Of a stretch of DNA of 64,000 bases, positions 1 to 22,100 are shown in pieces (position 1 is the first letter of the stretch; each line of letters starts with the position of its first letter). The DNA is from Acridotheres tristis (taxonomy: Eukaryota > Chordata > Aves > Passeriformes > Sturnidae). The stretch lies in assembly GCA_037013685.1 (NCBI GenBank), contig CM072886.1, forward strand, positions 496,001-560,000, given 5' to 3'. The position numbers and the translations under genes were made by a program. The notes under the pieces were generated by a model, which did no database searches, was not told where the DNA came from, and saw nothing but the letters and a program-made list of their open reading frames with translations.

Positions 1-12
1 CACTTTGCGCAG

Positions 13-1393
<1,381 letters not shown>

Positions 1394-1491
1394 CAGCCGG
1401 GGGTGTCCTGGCCCCCTGTATAGATGCACAGAACTCCCCCCAAATCCTTCCTCCTGACCCCCCATCCTGCTCCTGGCCCTCTGGACTGCTC

Positions 1492-1497
1492 AATAAA
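1492..1497 (+). terminator. NACAD polyadenylation signal AATAAA
   Basis: A canonical AATAAA hexamer lies about 100 bases after the TAG stop at 1391-1393. That gives a very short 3' UTR with cleavage expected near 1510-1520. Confidence 0.8.
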
Positions 1498-2909
1498 GGC
1501 CTCCTGCACCCCTTGGATCGCACCTCGCCTCCCAGGCCTGATTTTGGCGGGTTGGGGAGCCCTTTTCCCAGCAGAGGGGTGAGGGAGAGTGCCTGGGGGT
1601 GTAACTGGGATGGGAAGAGGTGGAAGGACAGGTTTTGGGAGGGGTGGCAGCACCCCGGGGTGCTCCCAGCATCATTGGGGATCAGGGATACCCCCCTCCC
1701 CTGCAGATCTGGGGGGTGGCACAGCAGGGAAATGAAGCCCCCGAGCTCCAAGGGCTGGGAGGGGTCCCCAAATCCGATGTCTCAGGGACCCCCTCCTGCT
1801 CTGTTTTGTTGGTGTTGGGAGGGGACACTTCTCCCTGTGTCCCCCAGGTGAGTCCCCAGAGGTGCCTCAGCTCCAGGGACACCTCAGTTCCAGAGGGGAG
1901 GGGGGGGGGGGACACCCCAGTGAGGACAGTGCTGGGTGCACTGGGGTTATGGGGGCTGGATTTTGGGGATTTGGGGCTGAGGCCTCTGGAATGTGCTGGA
2001 TCTCCAAAGTGCTGAGTCAGCATCTGGCTCCAGGAGGGGGGAGCCCCGGAGCCCCCTGGGCGTGGCTGTGGGGTGACTGGGGACCCCACTGGGGTTGCAG
2101 GTAAAGGGAAGGGCTCTGGCTCAGCTCTGGGGATCCCACCAAGCTCCTGTCCCCAGCAAGACCCCCAAGGTGGGTGAGGAGGGGGGACAGTGACTGTAGG
2201 GGAATCCCAGACTGAGGGAGCTGGAATGTCTTCAGGAATATTCCAATACCATGGATGAGGGTGGAAAAATTCACATTGTGGTAAAACTTCATTTGGGGGG
2301 GGTAGCTCTGGGGGACCCGCTGTGCAAACTGTAAACTGGGGGGGAGCAGATCCAGCCCCTTGGGATCCTTGGAATGGATCCCAACACTCAGGACATCCCT
2401 CGGGAGCAGACAGGGATGCTCAGGAGCAGATCTGTCCCTTTGGGAGACCTGTCCCCAAAATCCAAACCCAGATCTCTCCCCCAAGTCCCAGCTGGAGCCC
2501 CAGGATCTGCAGGGAGCCCCTGGAGCTGGTGATGAGGCTGGGGCAGTGCAGAATCCTGCTGGAGCCCCCAGATCCCACAGCATCCCTCCAGGGGCTGCTC
2601 CATGTTCCAGGATCTCCACGAGGACACAGGTTGGTGTTCTTGGGCCCCTCCAGGGGCAGCTCCGTGCTCTGTGTCCCCTCCGAGGGCAGCTCCAGGGTCC
2701 CGTCTGTGTCCTGGGATCCCCCTGAGGACAGCTCCCTGCTCTGGGGTCCCTCCAGGGGCAGCTCCACGTCCCAGGATCCCCCTGGGACCAGCTCCACATT
2801 CCGTGTCCCCACGGGGGCAGCCCCACATTCCCCCCCGGGGGTGTCTCAGTGTCCCCCCCGAGGGCAGCCCCGAGTTCCAGGCGGGAGCAGCCGCGATTCC
2901 CGAGCTCCC
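1498..2909. other. Tail-to-tail interval between NACAD and CCM2
   Basis: This stretch holds downstream NACAD sequence and the CCM2 3' UTR on the minus strand. I see no further coding exon. I could not find a convincing minus-strand AATAAA or ATTAAA for CCM2 here, so its 3' UTR end is not defined. A degenerate minisatellite occupies about 2640-2840. Confidence 0.5.
2640..2840. repeat. Degenerate ~30-bp minisatellite in CCM2 3' UTR
   Basis: A motif like GGCAGCTCC recurs near 2656, 2686, 2728, 2758, 2789 and 2816, mostly 27-31 bases apart with one longer interval. Units are diverged. It is probably transcribed on the minus strand as CCM2 3' UTR. Confidence 0.55.
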
Positions 2910-12890
<9,981 letters not shown>

Positions 12891-12899
12891 GGCTCCGGC

Positions 12900-13388
12900 G
12901 GCGGCCCGGGCCCCCCCCGGGGCATCCCGGCCCGGGTGAGCGGCGGGGCCTCAGCGCGCGGCGGCGGCGGCGGCGGCGGTGGCCATGGCCCGCCCGGTTC
13001 CCGCTCCAGCCCCGCCTCCCGATCCCAATCCCGCTCCCGATCCCGCTCCCGGTCCCGGCGCCGCCTCAGCGCCCGAGGCTCGGCCCCGCCGCCATCTTGG
13101 GCGGCGCCTTCCCGTGACGTCATCGTCCCGCCGCCGTGGGGAGATGAGCGCAGTGCGCCTGCGCCAAACGCTGGGCACAACACACCTCGCCCACCCGTGA
13201 ACTCTGCTGACCACGCCCATCAGTGTGAGCCCCATAGGCCCGCCTTCATTGTGATGTCATCTCTGTGACCACACCCACTCCCTGAGAGTGCCCCTCTCCT
13301 TGGCCCCGCCCACCCGCGCTCCGCACGCGCTGATTCCTCCTCCCGCGCAGCTCTGTGACGTCATCACGAGGTGCCCTCTCTCTCAGCC
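12900..13388. promoter_or_regulatory. CpG-island promoter of CCM2, probably bidirectional
   Basis: The stretch is very GC- and CpG-rich and begins just upstream of the CCM2 ATG (12888-12890, minus strand). Perfect CRE-type TGACGTCA sites lie at 13115-13122 and 13356-13363. A YY1-like motif (AAGATGGCGGC on the minus strand) lies near 13089-13098, and an NRF1-like TGCGCCTGCGCC near 13157. There is no TATA box. A good start context on the plus strand at 13389 suggests divergent transcription. Confidence 0.6.
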
Positions 13389-13977
13389 ATGGCCGCTGCA
13401 GCAGCAGGTGAGGGGGGAATGGCGGCCCATGTGTATCCGGCACCATCCGCCGCCATCCGTAGCCGGGGCCGCCACCGCGAGGCGCGGGACCTCCGATGGC
13501 TCCTTGGGCGTCACCGGTGACTCCCGGGGCCGCGCGGCGTGTGGCGCTTCCCGCCCATCGGGCCTCGGCGCGGTCATGAGGGGCCGTGAGGCGCAGGGCG
13601 GTCAGGGAGGGGCTGCCGGGGGTGTCCTGGGGTATGTCGGGGATCGAGGCTCCCTCGGAAGCGCTTTCCCGCCGCAGTCTCCAGCATGGGGGGGCCTGGC
13701 GTGGCCCCTGCCATTCCTGTAGCGCTGCCAGAGCACTCCGGGGCCGTTTGAGGCCGCTCCCGGCGCTTCCCGGGGGCGGTTATAGAATCCCCGGACATGC
13801 CCGACCTGGGTGGGACATGGGGGGACTGCGGGAGCCCGAAACCTCCGCGCCGGGCCCAGCACAGCGGGGCCAGGGACATTCCTGCTCTTTCCCATTCCAG
13901 GCTCCTCCGAGCATCCGGAGGGATTCAGGAAGCCACCAGAAAGAAGGAAAGTGGATTCAAAGGACCTGCCACCGTAA
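13389..13977 (+). CDS. Candidate small two-exon ORF divergent from CCM2
   Basis: Unrecognised. An ATG in good context (GCCATGG) at 13389 opens MAAAAA and meets a consensus donor, CAG|GTGAGG, at 13407/13408. An acceptor TTCCCATTCCAG ends at 13900. Joining 13389-13407 to 13901-13977 stays in frame, giving about 31 residues that include SSEHPEGFRKPPERRK and stop at TAA 13975. A possible donor (ACC|GTAATT) at 13973 could instead carry the frame onward. The second exon has a diverged tandem copy near 14520-14594, where PEGFRKPP is kept but a one-base loss shifts the frame. It could be a real small gene, the first exons of a longer one, or a promoter-associated noncoding transcript. Confidence 0.25.
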
Positions 13978-14675
13978 TTAGCCAAATTTTGGTTAATTAA
14001 GGCTACCAAGGCCTCGGCCCCTCATCTCTCAGGGCTGAAATTCCATGGGAATGCCGTGACCTGAGACACAGAGCTGCATCATGGCAGGATTTATTTGTGG
14101 ACACCACCTGCCCAGGTGAGGGTCATCCCCAGCTCTGCCGGTGCTTCTTGGCTGCCCGGTGGGAGTCTGCAGGGCTGGAATGCAGCGGGAATATCGGGGA
14201 GTTTGGGTCCTGCTGTCACCATGGGCTGCGTTCCTGAGCTGTCCCTGTGTCATCCCTGGGGTGACACCAGTGTCCTGGAGAGCCCAGGATCCGCCATGTC
14301 CGGGTGCCCGTGGCTTTTCCCACCGCAGGCTCCAGCATGGGGGGGCCTGGCGTGGCTCCCACCATTCCTGCAGCGCTGCCAGAGCATCCCGGGGCCGTTT
14401 GAGGCCTCTCCCGGTGCTTCCCGGGGGTGGTTATAGAAACCCTGGACATCCCTGGGGCCCGTGTGGGATTTGGGGGAAATGGGGCGGGGCCAGTGACGTT
14501 CCTGTCCTTCCCATTCCAGGCGCTCTCTGTGGTGGTCCAGAGGGATTCAGGAAACCACCAGGACGGAGAAAGTGGGTGTGATGCTCTTGTCACTGTAATT
14601 AACCCAGTTTTGGTTAATTAATGCTGCCAACCCAAGGTGTGTGCTGGGTGTCACCTGCCAAGGCCTCAGCCCATC
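13662..14675. repeat. Tandem segmental duplication of ~360 bp
   Basis: Positions 13662-14021 and 14312-14675 are clearly similar throughout: the TCCAGCATGGGGGGGCCTGG block, the CCGGGGCCGTTTGAGG block, the TTCCCATTCCAGGC block, GAGGGATTCAGGAA and the TTTTGGTTAATTAA end. The copies are moderately diverged, so the duplication is not recent. Confidence 0.8.
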
Positions 14676-15839
14676 CCACCCTTCCCGGGCCAGAGCCCTT
14701 GTCCCAAAGGGATTTATCCAGTGGCCGTGGATGGAAGGAGAAGCTGGAGCAGCATGGCAGATTCCCTGTGGAAGAATGAGGAGGATTCAGCCACACCAAA
14801 GTCAGGGAATTAAACTTGAACCCATTGTTTTTCCATGTTTTGATTCCAAAGCTTTTTTTCTTTCTGGTAAAAAGGGATAAAAATAGGGATTCGGTGGGAG
14901 GGGAAGGAGATGCTCCAGGGGAGCAGGGGCCCGCCTCATGTCCCCAGGGTCACCTGGACCTGCTGTCCCCATGTCCCAGGCTCCGATGGCCCCTGTGGGC
15001 CCGTTTCCCTGAACCACGGTGTCCTTGGGTCCTGGTGTCCCCTTGTCCCTTCCCGGTGCCCCCAGTCCCTGAGGGAGTGGCTGGGAGGTGGGGCACAGTT
15101 CCCAGCTGGAAGAAGGTGGCTCTGGTGTGCTCCTCTGGGATCTTGGAAGCTGCTGAGGAGCTGCTCCTGTACCAGAACCCATCAAATAGCTTCATTAATA
15201 GCTCAAACAAATTAACGGAGCAGATAATTACGTTAACGGGTTAAATACATTAATGGAATAGTGTAGGATAAAACTATTAATGCCTTCAGAGGCTGGACAG
15301 CGTTAAAGGAACAGAGTAGGGATTTATTAAAAGGCTTTCACAGGATACGCCTTGGGCAGTGCAAGAGCCTGGCCAGGGCTACATCCAAAATAGATGATAG
15401 ATCATGAGCTTTCACACTTTTATAAGTTTTGGTCCATTTCCCATTTGGGGTTAATTGTCCAATTCCAGCTCCAGATTCTTCAGTCCCATCTTCCCAGACT
15501 GCTCTCTTCAATTTTCTGCTGTTTGCACTTTTTGGGGCTGAAGCTGCAGTGGTGTCCTTGGTTCTGGGGCTGGAAAAGGATCGTTTTGTCTGACTGAGCT
15601 GGGAGGAGAACTCGTTAACACTTTATATGAAGTTCAGAGTTACACACTAATGCAGCGCAGTCTGAAAACTACAAAAGCTAAATCTTAAGGCATCACTGTT
15701 ACTCTGACTGATCCACGTTGTTGGAACGGGCCTGGGGGGACAACGAGGCATCCCTGGGACCACTGAGGCTCCTGAAGCCCTGAAACACTACGCGATACTG
15801 GGGGTCTGCGGGAGGTGGGGAAAAGGCTAATTAACGGTA
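14676..15839. other. Intergenic stretch without a recognised gene
   Basis: This is lower-GC sequence between the duplicated block and the PTPN23 promoter. It includes an AT-rich part near 15190-15290. I found no convincing exon, RNA gene or mobile element. Confidence 0.5.
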
Positions 15840-15889
15840 ATTAATTACCGGCACCCCGATAGGTGAGGCCTTTAAAGGGCTGGGGAGGG

Positions 15890-16192
15890 CCTGGGCGTGG
15901 CCGGTTTCCATAGCAACCGCCCCGCCTCGGGGGCGGGGCTTCTGCAGGACAATAGCGGTCTCCTCCAATCAGCGGGCGAGGCGTCCCCGTGGCAACACCG
16001 CTTGTCCCTCCCCGAGTGGGCGTGGCCACACGCTCATCTTATGGGGTGAGGCGTCGTCAAGGGAACGGAGCCGGAAGTACCGAGCGGACTCGCTGTCCCG
16101 TGAGCCCTCGCGCGCGGTTCCGGCGGGCCGGGCCGTGCCGGGATCGGGCCGGGATTCGGCCGGGATCGGGGCCGGGATCGGGCCGGGTCGGG
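15890..16192 (+). promoter_or_regulatory. PTPN23 CpG promoter
   Basis: GC-rich sequence directly upstream of the PTPN23 ATG. It contains an RFX X-box-like GTTTCCATAGCAAC at 15904-15917, a second half-site GTGGCAAC at 15989-15996, a CCAAT box at 15965-15969 and GGGCGG-type GC boxes near 15932. There is no TATA box, so dispersed initiation around 16050-16190 is expected. Confidence 0.6.
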
Positions 16193-19100
16193 ATGGAGGC
16201 CGTGCCCCGCATGCCCATGATCTGGCTCGACCTCAAGGAGGCCGGGGAGTTCGCCTTCAACGCCGCCGTCAAGAAGGTGGGGCCGGGGAAGGGCCGGCGG
16301 GGCCTGGGAGGGGCGTGAGGGTTGGGAAGGGAGACGGGAGGGTCTGGGCGGCTCTGGGCTGGCGGTCGGGATCCTTGCGGGGTCTCCGGAGCTGTGGGGA
16401 GTTAGAGCTGGAGGGTTTGGGTCAGGACGGGGAGGGTGGTGAGAGACCGGGACCCCCTTCCCGGACACTGGGGGCTGACGCCGTGTCCCTGCCGCCCCCG
16501 CGGGGTTTGGTTAATTAGTCACTTCATTAACGGCTCTAAACAAGCTCCTCCCCTGCCGGCGCTGCCCGTGCTCGGCGCTCATGGATGGGAGGATTCGGGG
16601 GCTCCCGGGCGGTTGTGCCGCTCCTCCCGCGATGTTTTGGGGACACGGGCAGTGTCCCCAACAGGCCGCACCTTGGGGCCGGAGGAGACTTTTCCTCTGC
16701 CCGTAACTCCTGTTCCGCCCTCAGCCATTCCCCGATCCCATTCCCCGAGCTGCCCGTGGAACTCCTCCTTGTTTGACCCCCCAGCCCGGCCCGCTGCCCC
16801 CTCCCCAGCGGCCTCTCCGGGGGCGGGACGGGCTCCGGGCCCCTCACCTTCTCCCCTTGCCCAGTTTGTCCTGAAGAACTATGGGGAGAACCCGGAGAGC
16901 TACAACGAGGAGCTGCGGAAGCTGGAGCTGCTCCGGCAGGTGAGGGGGGACCCTGGGAGCCGCCCTGGGGGGCTCCGGGCCGGCTCTGCCGACCCCTCCG
17001 GGCCGGGGGCGGTGCCTTGGCTGCTCCTCTCCCTCTCCTGTGTCCCGCGGAGCAGCCTTGGGATGATCCCGGCGATCCAGGAGCCGCCAGCTGGGTGGGG
17101 GGAGCAGGGACAACTCTTGGTGCTGGCCCCAGAGTCCCCAAAGCCTGGGGGGGGGCCCAGACACCCCCAGACCAGCACTGGGGTTTCTCCTGGAGCAGGA
17201 GGGCAGGAAACCTTCCCAGGTGCTCCTGCTGTTCCCTCCTCTCCCGGTGTGGCCCAGGACACCCAAATCCCCGTGGTTCTCCCAGCCCTGGCAGCATTTT
17301 CCCACCCCGGATCCATGGGGTGGCTCCCTCAGTTTGGTTTTTGGGAGATCACAGCCGCTCCTGAGGCTTTCCAGAAGCCAGGCTCATCCCAGGGGGCTGG
17401 ATGGTGCTGGCTGCGGCCTCCCCCGCACGCCAGCTCCTCTTCCTGCCTGGAACGTGTCCCCAGAGCCTCTCCCTCCTCTTCCTCCCCCTCCTGTCCGTTC
17501 CCAGAGCGCCGTCAGCGTCCCCAGGGACTTCGAGGGCTGCAGCACCTTGCGCAAGTACCTGGGACAGCTGCACTTCCTGCAGAGCCGCATCCCCATGGGA
17601 CACGGGCAGGACGCGGCCGTGCCCGTCACCTGGTCAGGGATGGGACTGGGGTGGGGGTCCTGGGATGGGGAGGAGGGTGGGAGACTGAGGTGGGGAGTGG
17701 GATGGAGATCCTGGGGTGGGGACTGGGGTGAGGATCCTGGAATGGAGGGCTGATCCAGGCAGGGTATGGCCTTGGCCATTCCCTGGGGAGGGGATGCTCC
17801 AGGAACCCCTTAGGGAATGTGGTCCTGCCTCGGGTGGCACAGGGGGATCCCAGGGGACCTTTGAGGAGTGGGGCCCTTCATAGGGGGGTCCTGGGGACCC
17901 TTGGGGAAGGGGCTGCCAATGACTTTTCCTCCTGGGAGAATCCCTGGTTGCTGCCTGTCCTGTGCCCCCTTCCCCCCAGGACTGAGATCTTCTCGGGCAA
18001 GGCGGTGACACACGAGGACATCAAGTACGAGCAGGCCTGTGTCCTCTACAACCTGGGTGAGCTCCTGGCTTCCCGCAGGTTTGGGGCTCCCTGGTGCCAG
18101 CCCCCATTCCCAGGGGCTGTTGGGGTGTCCCCGCCCCGCTGAGCCCCCGCCTGTCCCCACAGGAGCTCTGCATTCCATGCTGGGAGCCATGGACAAGCGA
18201 GTGTCCGAGGAGGTGAGCACCCCGCAGCCCTCAGTGCCAGCTCTGCTCTGTCCCACCAGGGCACAGGTGGCACCTGGGCAGTGACAGGGCAGGGACTGGC
18301 CCTGTGGAAGCTGGGGACAGGGTTGGGGTGTCCAGGTACAGCACATTGAGGGGCTGGAATGTGTGTGGAGACGGGAGCAGAGCTAGGGAAGGGCTGGAGC
18401 ACCTGGAGGAGCTGAGGGAGGGGACAGCCAGGGAGGGACAGGGCTCTGCTCCCAGGGAACAGAGAGGGAGGAGAGGGAATGGCCTCAGGCTGGGCCACAG
18501 GAAGTTCAGTTTGGATATTGGGAAAATTCCTTCCCCAAAAAGGCTGCCCAGGGCAGGAGTGAAGTCCCCATTGCTGGGGGATTTTAAAGCCCTGTGGATG
18601 TGGCACTTGGGGACATGGGCAGTGGTGGCCTTGGTGATCTGGGAAGTTTTTTTCAAGCCCAGCAATTCCATCCCCTCAGGGCATGAAGGTTTCCTGCACC
18701 CACTTCCAGTGTGCAGCTGGTGCCTTCACCTACCTGCGGGATCACTTCCCCCATTCCTACAGCGTGGACATGAGCCACCAGATCCTCAGCCTCAACATCA
18801 ACCTCATGCTGGTAGGGACTGGGGGCACTGGGACACCTCCAGGGTGTCCCTGGGCTTGGTGCTCCCTGTGGATCCCGTGTCCCCTGGGGGGTTCTTTGTG
18901 GGCTCAGGGCCCCCAGGGTGGGGGGGAAGGAGGTTTTGGGAGGCACTGGAGGATCAGGGAAGGCTCAGTTTGTTTTGTTTTTTTTTTGCTAGGGTTGGGA
19001 TTAAATGTGTGAGGCAGTATTTTTTGTTTGGATTTAGATGTCTATTGGTTTTTATTTATATTACAGTTTCACAAACCATGAGTTTTATAGTACTTTGACA

Positions 19101-22100
19101 AACTAAAAATTGAGTTTTATTTTTTACGAGGTTTTTTTAAGGATAAAGTTTAACACTTAAATTATTTTTGCTTTTAACTTAATAAGTAATCACTTATGTG
19201 ATTAGTTATTAGTTATAAGCTATTAGGACCTTTTTATTTAGTTATATAATAGCATTTAGACTCATGAAAAGAAAGTGAAGATGAAGGACTGGTTTTTGTT
19301 CTAAAGCTTTTATCTTGTTATATATATTATTATAATTTAAAACTTCAAGTTTTTTACCATGTGATATTACACGCTTTTATTCAAACTACACAGTCATAAT
19401 CTCAGTTTTATTATTCAGTTTTGGAAGCCTTTTCTACAGCTTCAGGTCAAATTTTTGCATTTCCTTTGGGGTCAGTGCCTGTCAGCACAGAAAATCTAAG
19501 ATTTTTAGTGACCAGGGTTCCAACATCCATGCCTGGGCTCTCCAGGCACCCTCAGGGCTGGCATTCCCTGTGCCACATCCACCCCTTGGGACAGGGCCTG
19601 GAGCCAGTGGGTGCTGCCAGGGGTCTGGGCTGTCCCGAGGGCTGGGGACACTGAACACTGCTCTTTGTCCCTGCAGGGCCAGGCACAGGAGTGTCTCCTG
19701 GAGAAGTCCATGCTGGACAACAGGAAGAGTTTCCTCGTGGCCCGGATCAGTGCCCAGGTGAGCTCCAGGAGCTGCCCTGGGATCAGGAGCTGGAGAGGGG
19801 CTTTGGGCAAGTCAGGACACAGGGAATGGCTTCCCACTGCCACAGGGCAGGTGGAGGGAGAGTACTGGGAAGGAATTCCTGGCTGTGAGGTGGGTGAGGG
19901 ACTGGAATGGATTCCCCAGATCAGCTGTGGCTGCCCCTGGATCCCTGGAAGTGTCCAAGGCCAGGTTGGGCAGGGCTTGCAGCACCCTGGACTGGTGACA
20001 GTCCCTGTCTCTGGTCCCAAACACATCCCTGAGTTCCTCTGCCCCAACCATTTCTCCAGGTGATCTGAGCCCTTGGGCTGGTGATTGCCCCTGGAGTCTG
20101 GAATTGTGGAATTCTCCCCTGTCCCTGTCCACAGGTGGTGGATTACTACAAGGAGGCCTGCCGGGCACTGGAGAACTCAGAGACAGCCTCACTGCTGGGC
20201 AAGATCCAGAAGGACTGGAAGAAGCTGGTTCAAATGAAAATCTATTATTTTGCTGCTGTGGCCCATGTGAGTGGGGGGGAGCTGGGGCTGGGGGCTCTCC
20301 CTGTGCTCCCATCCCACCCTGGGGTGCTCCTGCCAGCTCTGCAGCAGCCCTGGCCTCTCCCTGGGGTTTTCCTTCCCCTCTCAAAGCTCTCCCTGGAGTT
20401 ACAGAGCTCTGATCCCAGTTTTCTTCCAGCTGCACATGGGGAAACAGGCCGAGGAGCAGCAGAAGTTTGGGGAAAGGGTGAGTGGGGCCGTGTCATCCCA
20501 TTGCATCTGCTCCAGCCTCTGGATCGTGGTCCTGGCAAGGGGGTTGGGTATCCACAGCCATGTCCTGTGTCCTTCCAGGGCCTGGGGGCTCTGGGGAAGC
20601 CGTGGGAAGCTCTGCCTGGTGTCCCTGTGCAGCCAGGGCCAGGGCAGTGCCTCCCATGCCGACCCCAATTCCCGCTCTCCCACAGGTCATCTACTTCCAG
20701 AGCGCTCTGGACAAGCTCAACGAAGCCATCAAGCTGGCAAAGGTGAGTTCCTGCCGTGGGGCTGGGGGCTGCCAGGCTGCAGCAGGAGGAGGATTCGGGT
20801 CGGTTCCAGAGGCTCAGCTGCCTCCAGGCTGCTCTGGGAGCTCTCAGACAGCAATTCCCACTCTCAACCCCACAGGGCCAGCCTGAAACCGTGCAGGAAG
20901 CTCTGAGGTTCACCATGGATGTCATCGGTGGGAAGTGAGTCTGTGGGGTGCCCCAGGGTGTCTCCATGCTTTTCCAGGGGTCGGGAATGTTGGTGGATGG
21001 GGAGCGTGGGGAGCATTCCCTGTGTCCTGACGGGCAGAGCCCAGCACTGCCCCAGGGCCTGTGCATGGAATGGATGGCTGCTGTGGGAATTGCTGGAGCA
21101 ATCCCAGGAAACCCAGGGGGGCTGAGCCCACGGGGAGTGAGCTTAGGGAGCTGGGAAAGCCCCCTGTTCCTCCTCTCCCAGCATCACTTCCCACCCCCAG
21201 GTACAACTCAGCCAAAAAGGACAATGACTTCATCTACCACGAGGCCGTGCCCGCGCTGGACACTCTGCAGTCTGTCAAAGGTCAGGGGGGCTTGGGGCCC
21301 CTGGGGACGGGGATCTGCTGGGACTGATCTGCTGGGAGCTGTCCCAGCCCTGGCTGTGTCCCTCAGGTGCCCCCCTGGTGAAGGCTCTGCCCGTCAACCC
21401 CACGGACCCCGCGGTCACCGGCCCGGACATCTTTGCCAAGCTGGTGCCCATGGCTGCCCACGAGGCCTCGTCCCTGTACAGGTGTGTCCGGGCTCTGGCC
21501 AGAGCAGGTTGGGATCCATGGGATGGGATGGGATGGGACGGGTGGAGCTGGGGTGTGGAGCCTGGTGGGTGTTTCCCTGCACCCATGGAATGTTCTGTTC
21601 TGTCCTGTGCCAGCGAGGAAAAGGCCAAACTGCTGCGGGATGTGATGGCCAAGATCGAAGCCAAGAACGAAGTGCTGGAGTACGTGAGGGGCCCAGCCCT
21701 TCTGCCCCATGGGGTCCTGGTGCTCCTGAGCCTCTGCCAGGGGCACACTGCCACCCCTCAGGGGCCCCTCTGTGTCCCACAGCCAGTTCATGGACTCCAT
21801 GCAGCTGGACCCTGAGACCGTGGACAACCTGGACATGTACAACCACATCCCTCCCGTGCTGATGGAGAAATGTGCTGCGCTCAGCGTGCGCCCCGACACC
21901 GTCCGCAACCTCGTCCAGTCCATGCAGGGTGAGGGCCCTGGGGGCTGGAACTGGGCCTGGGGGCTGGCCCTGATCCCTGCCTGGGGCTGGGGGGTGGCCC
22001 TGATCCCTGCCTGGGGCTAGGGGCTGGCCCTGATCCATGCCCGGGGCTGGGGGCTGGCCCTGATCCCTGCCTGGGGCTGGGGGGTGGCCCTGATCCCTGC

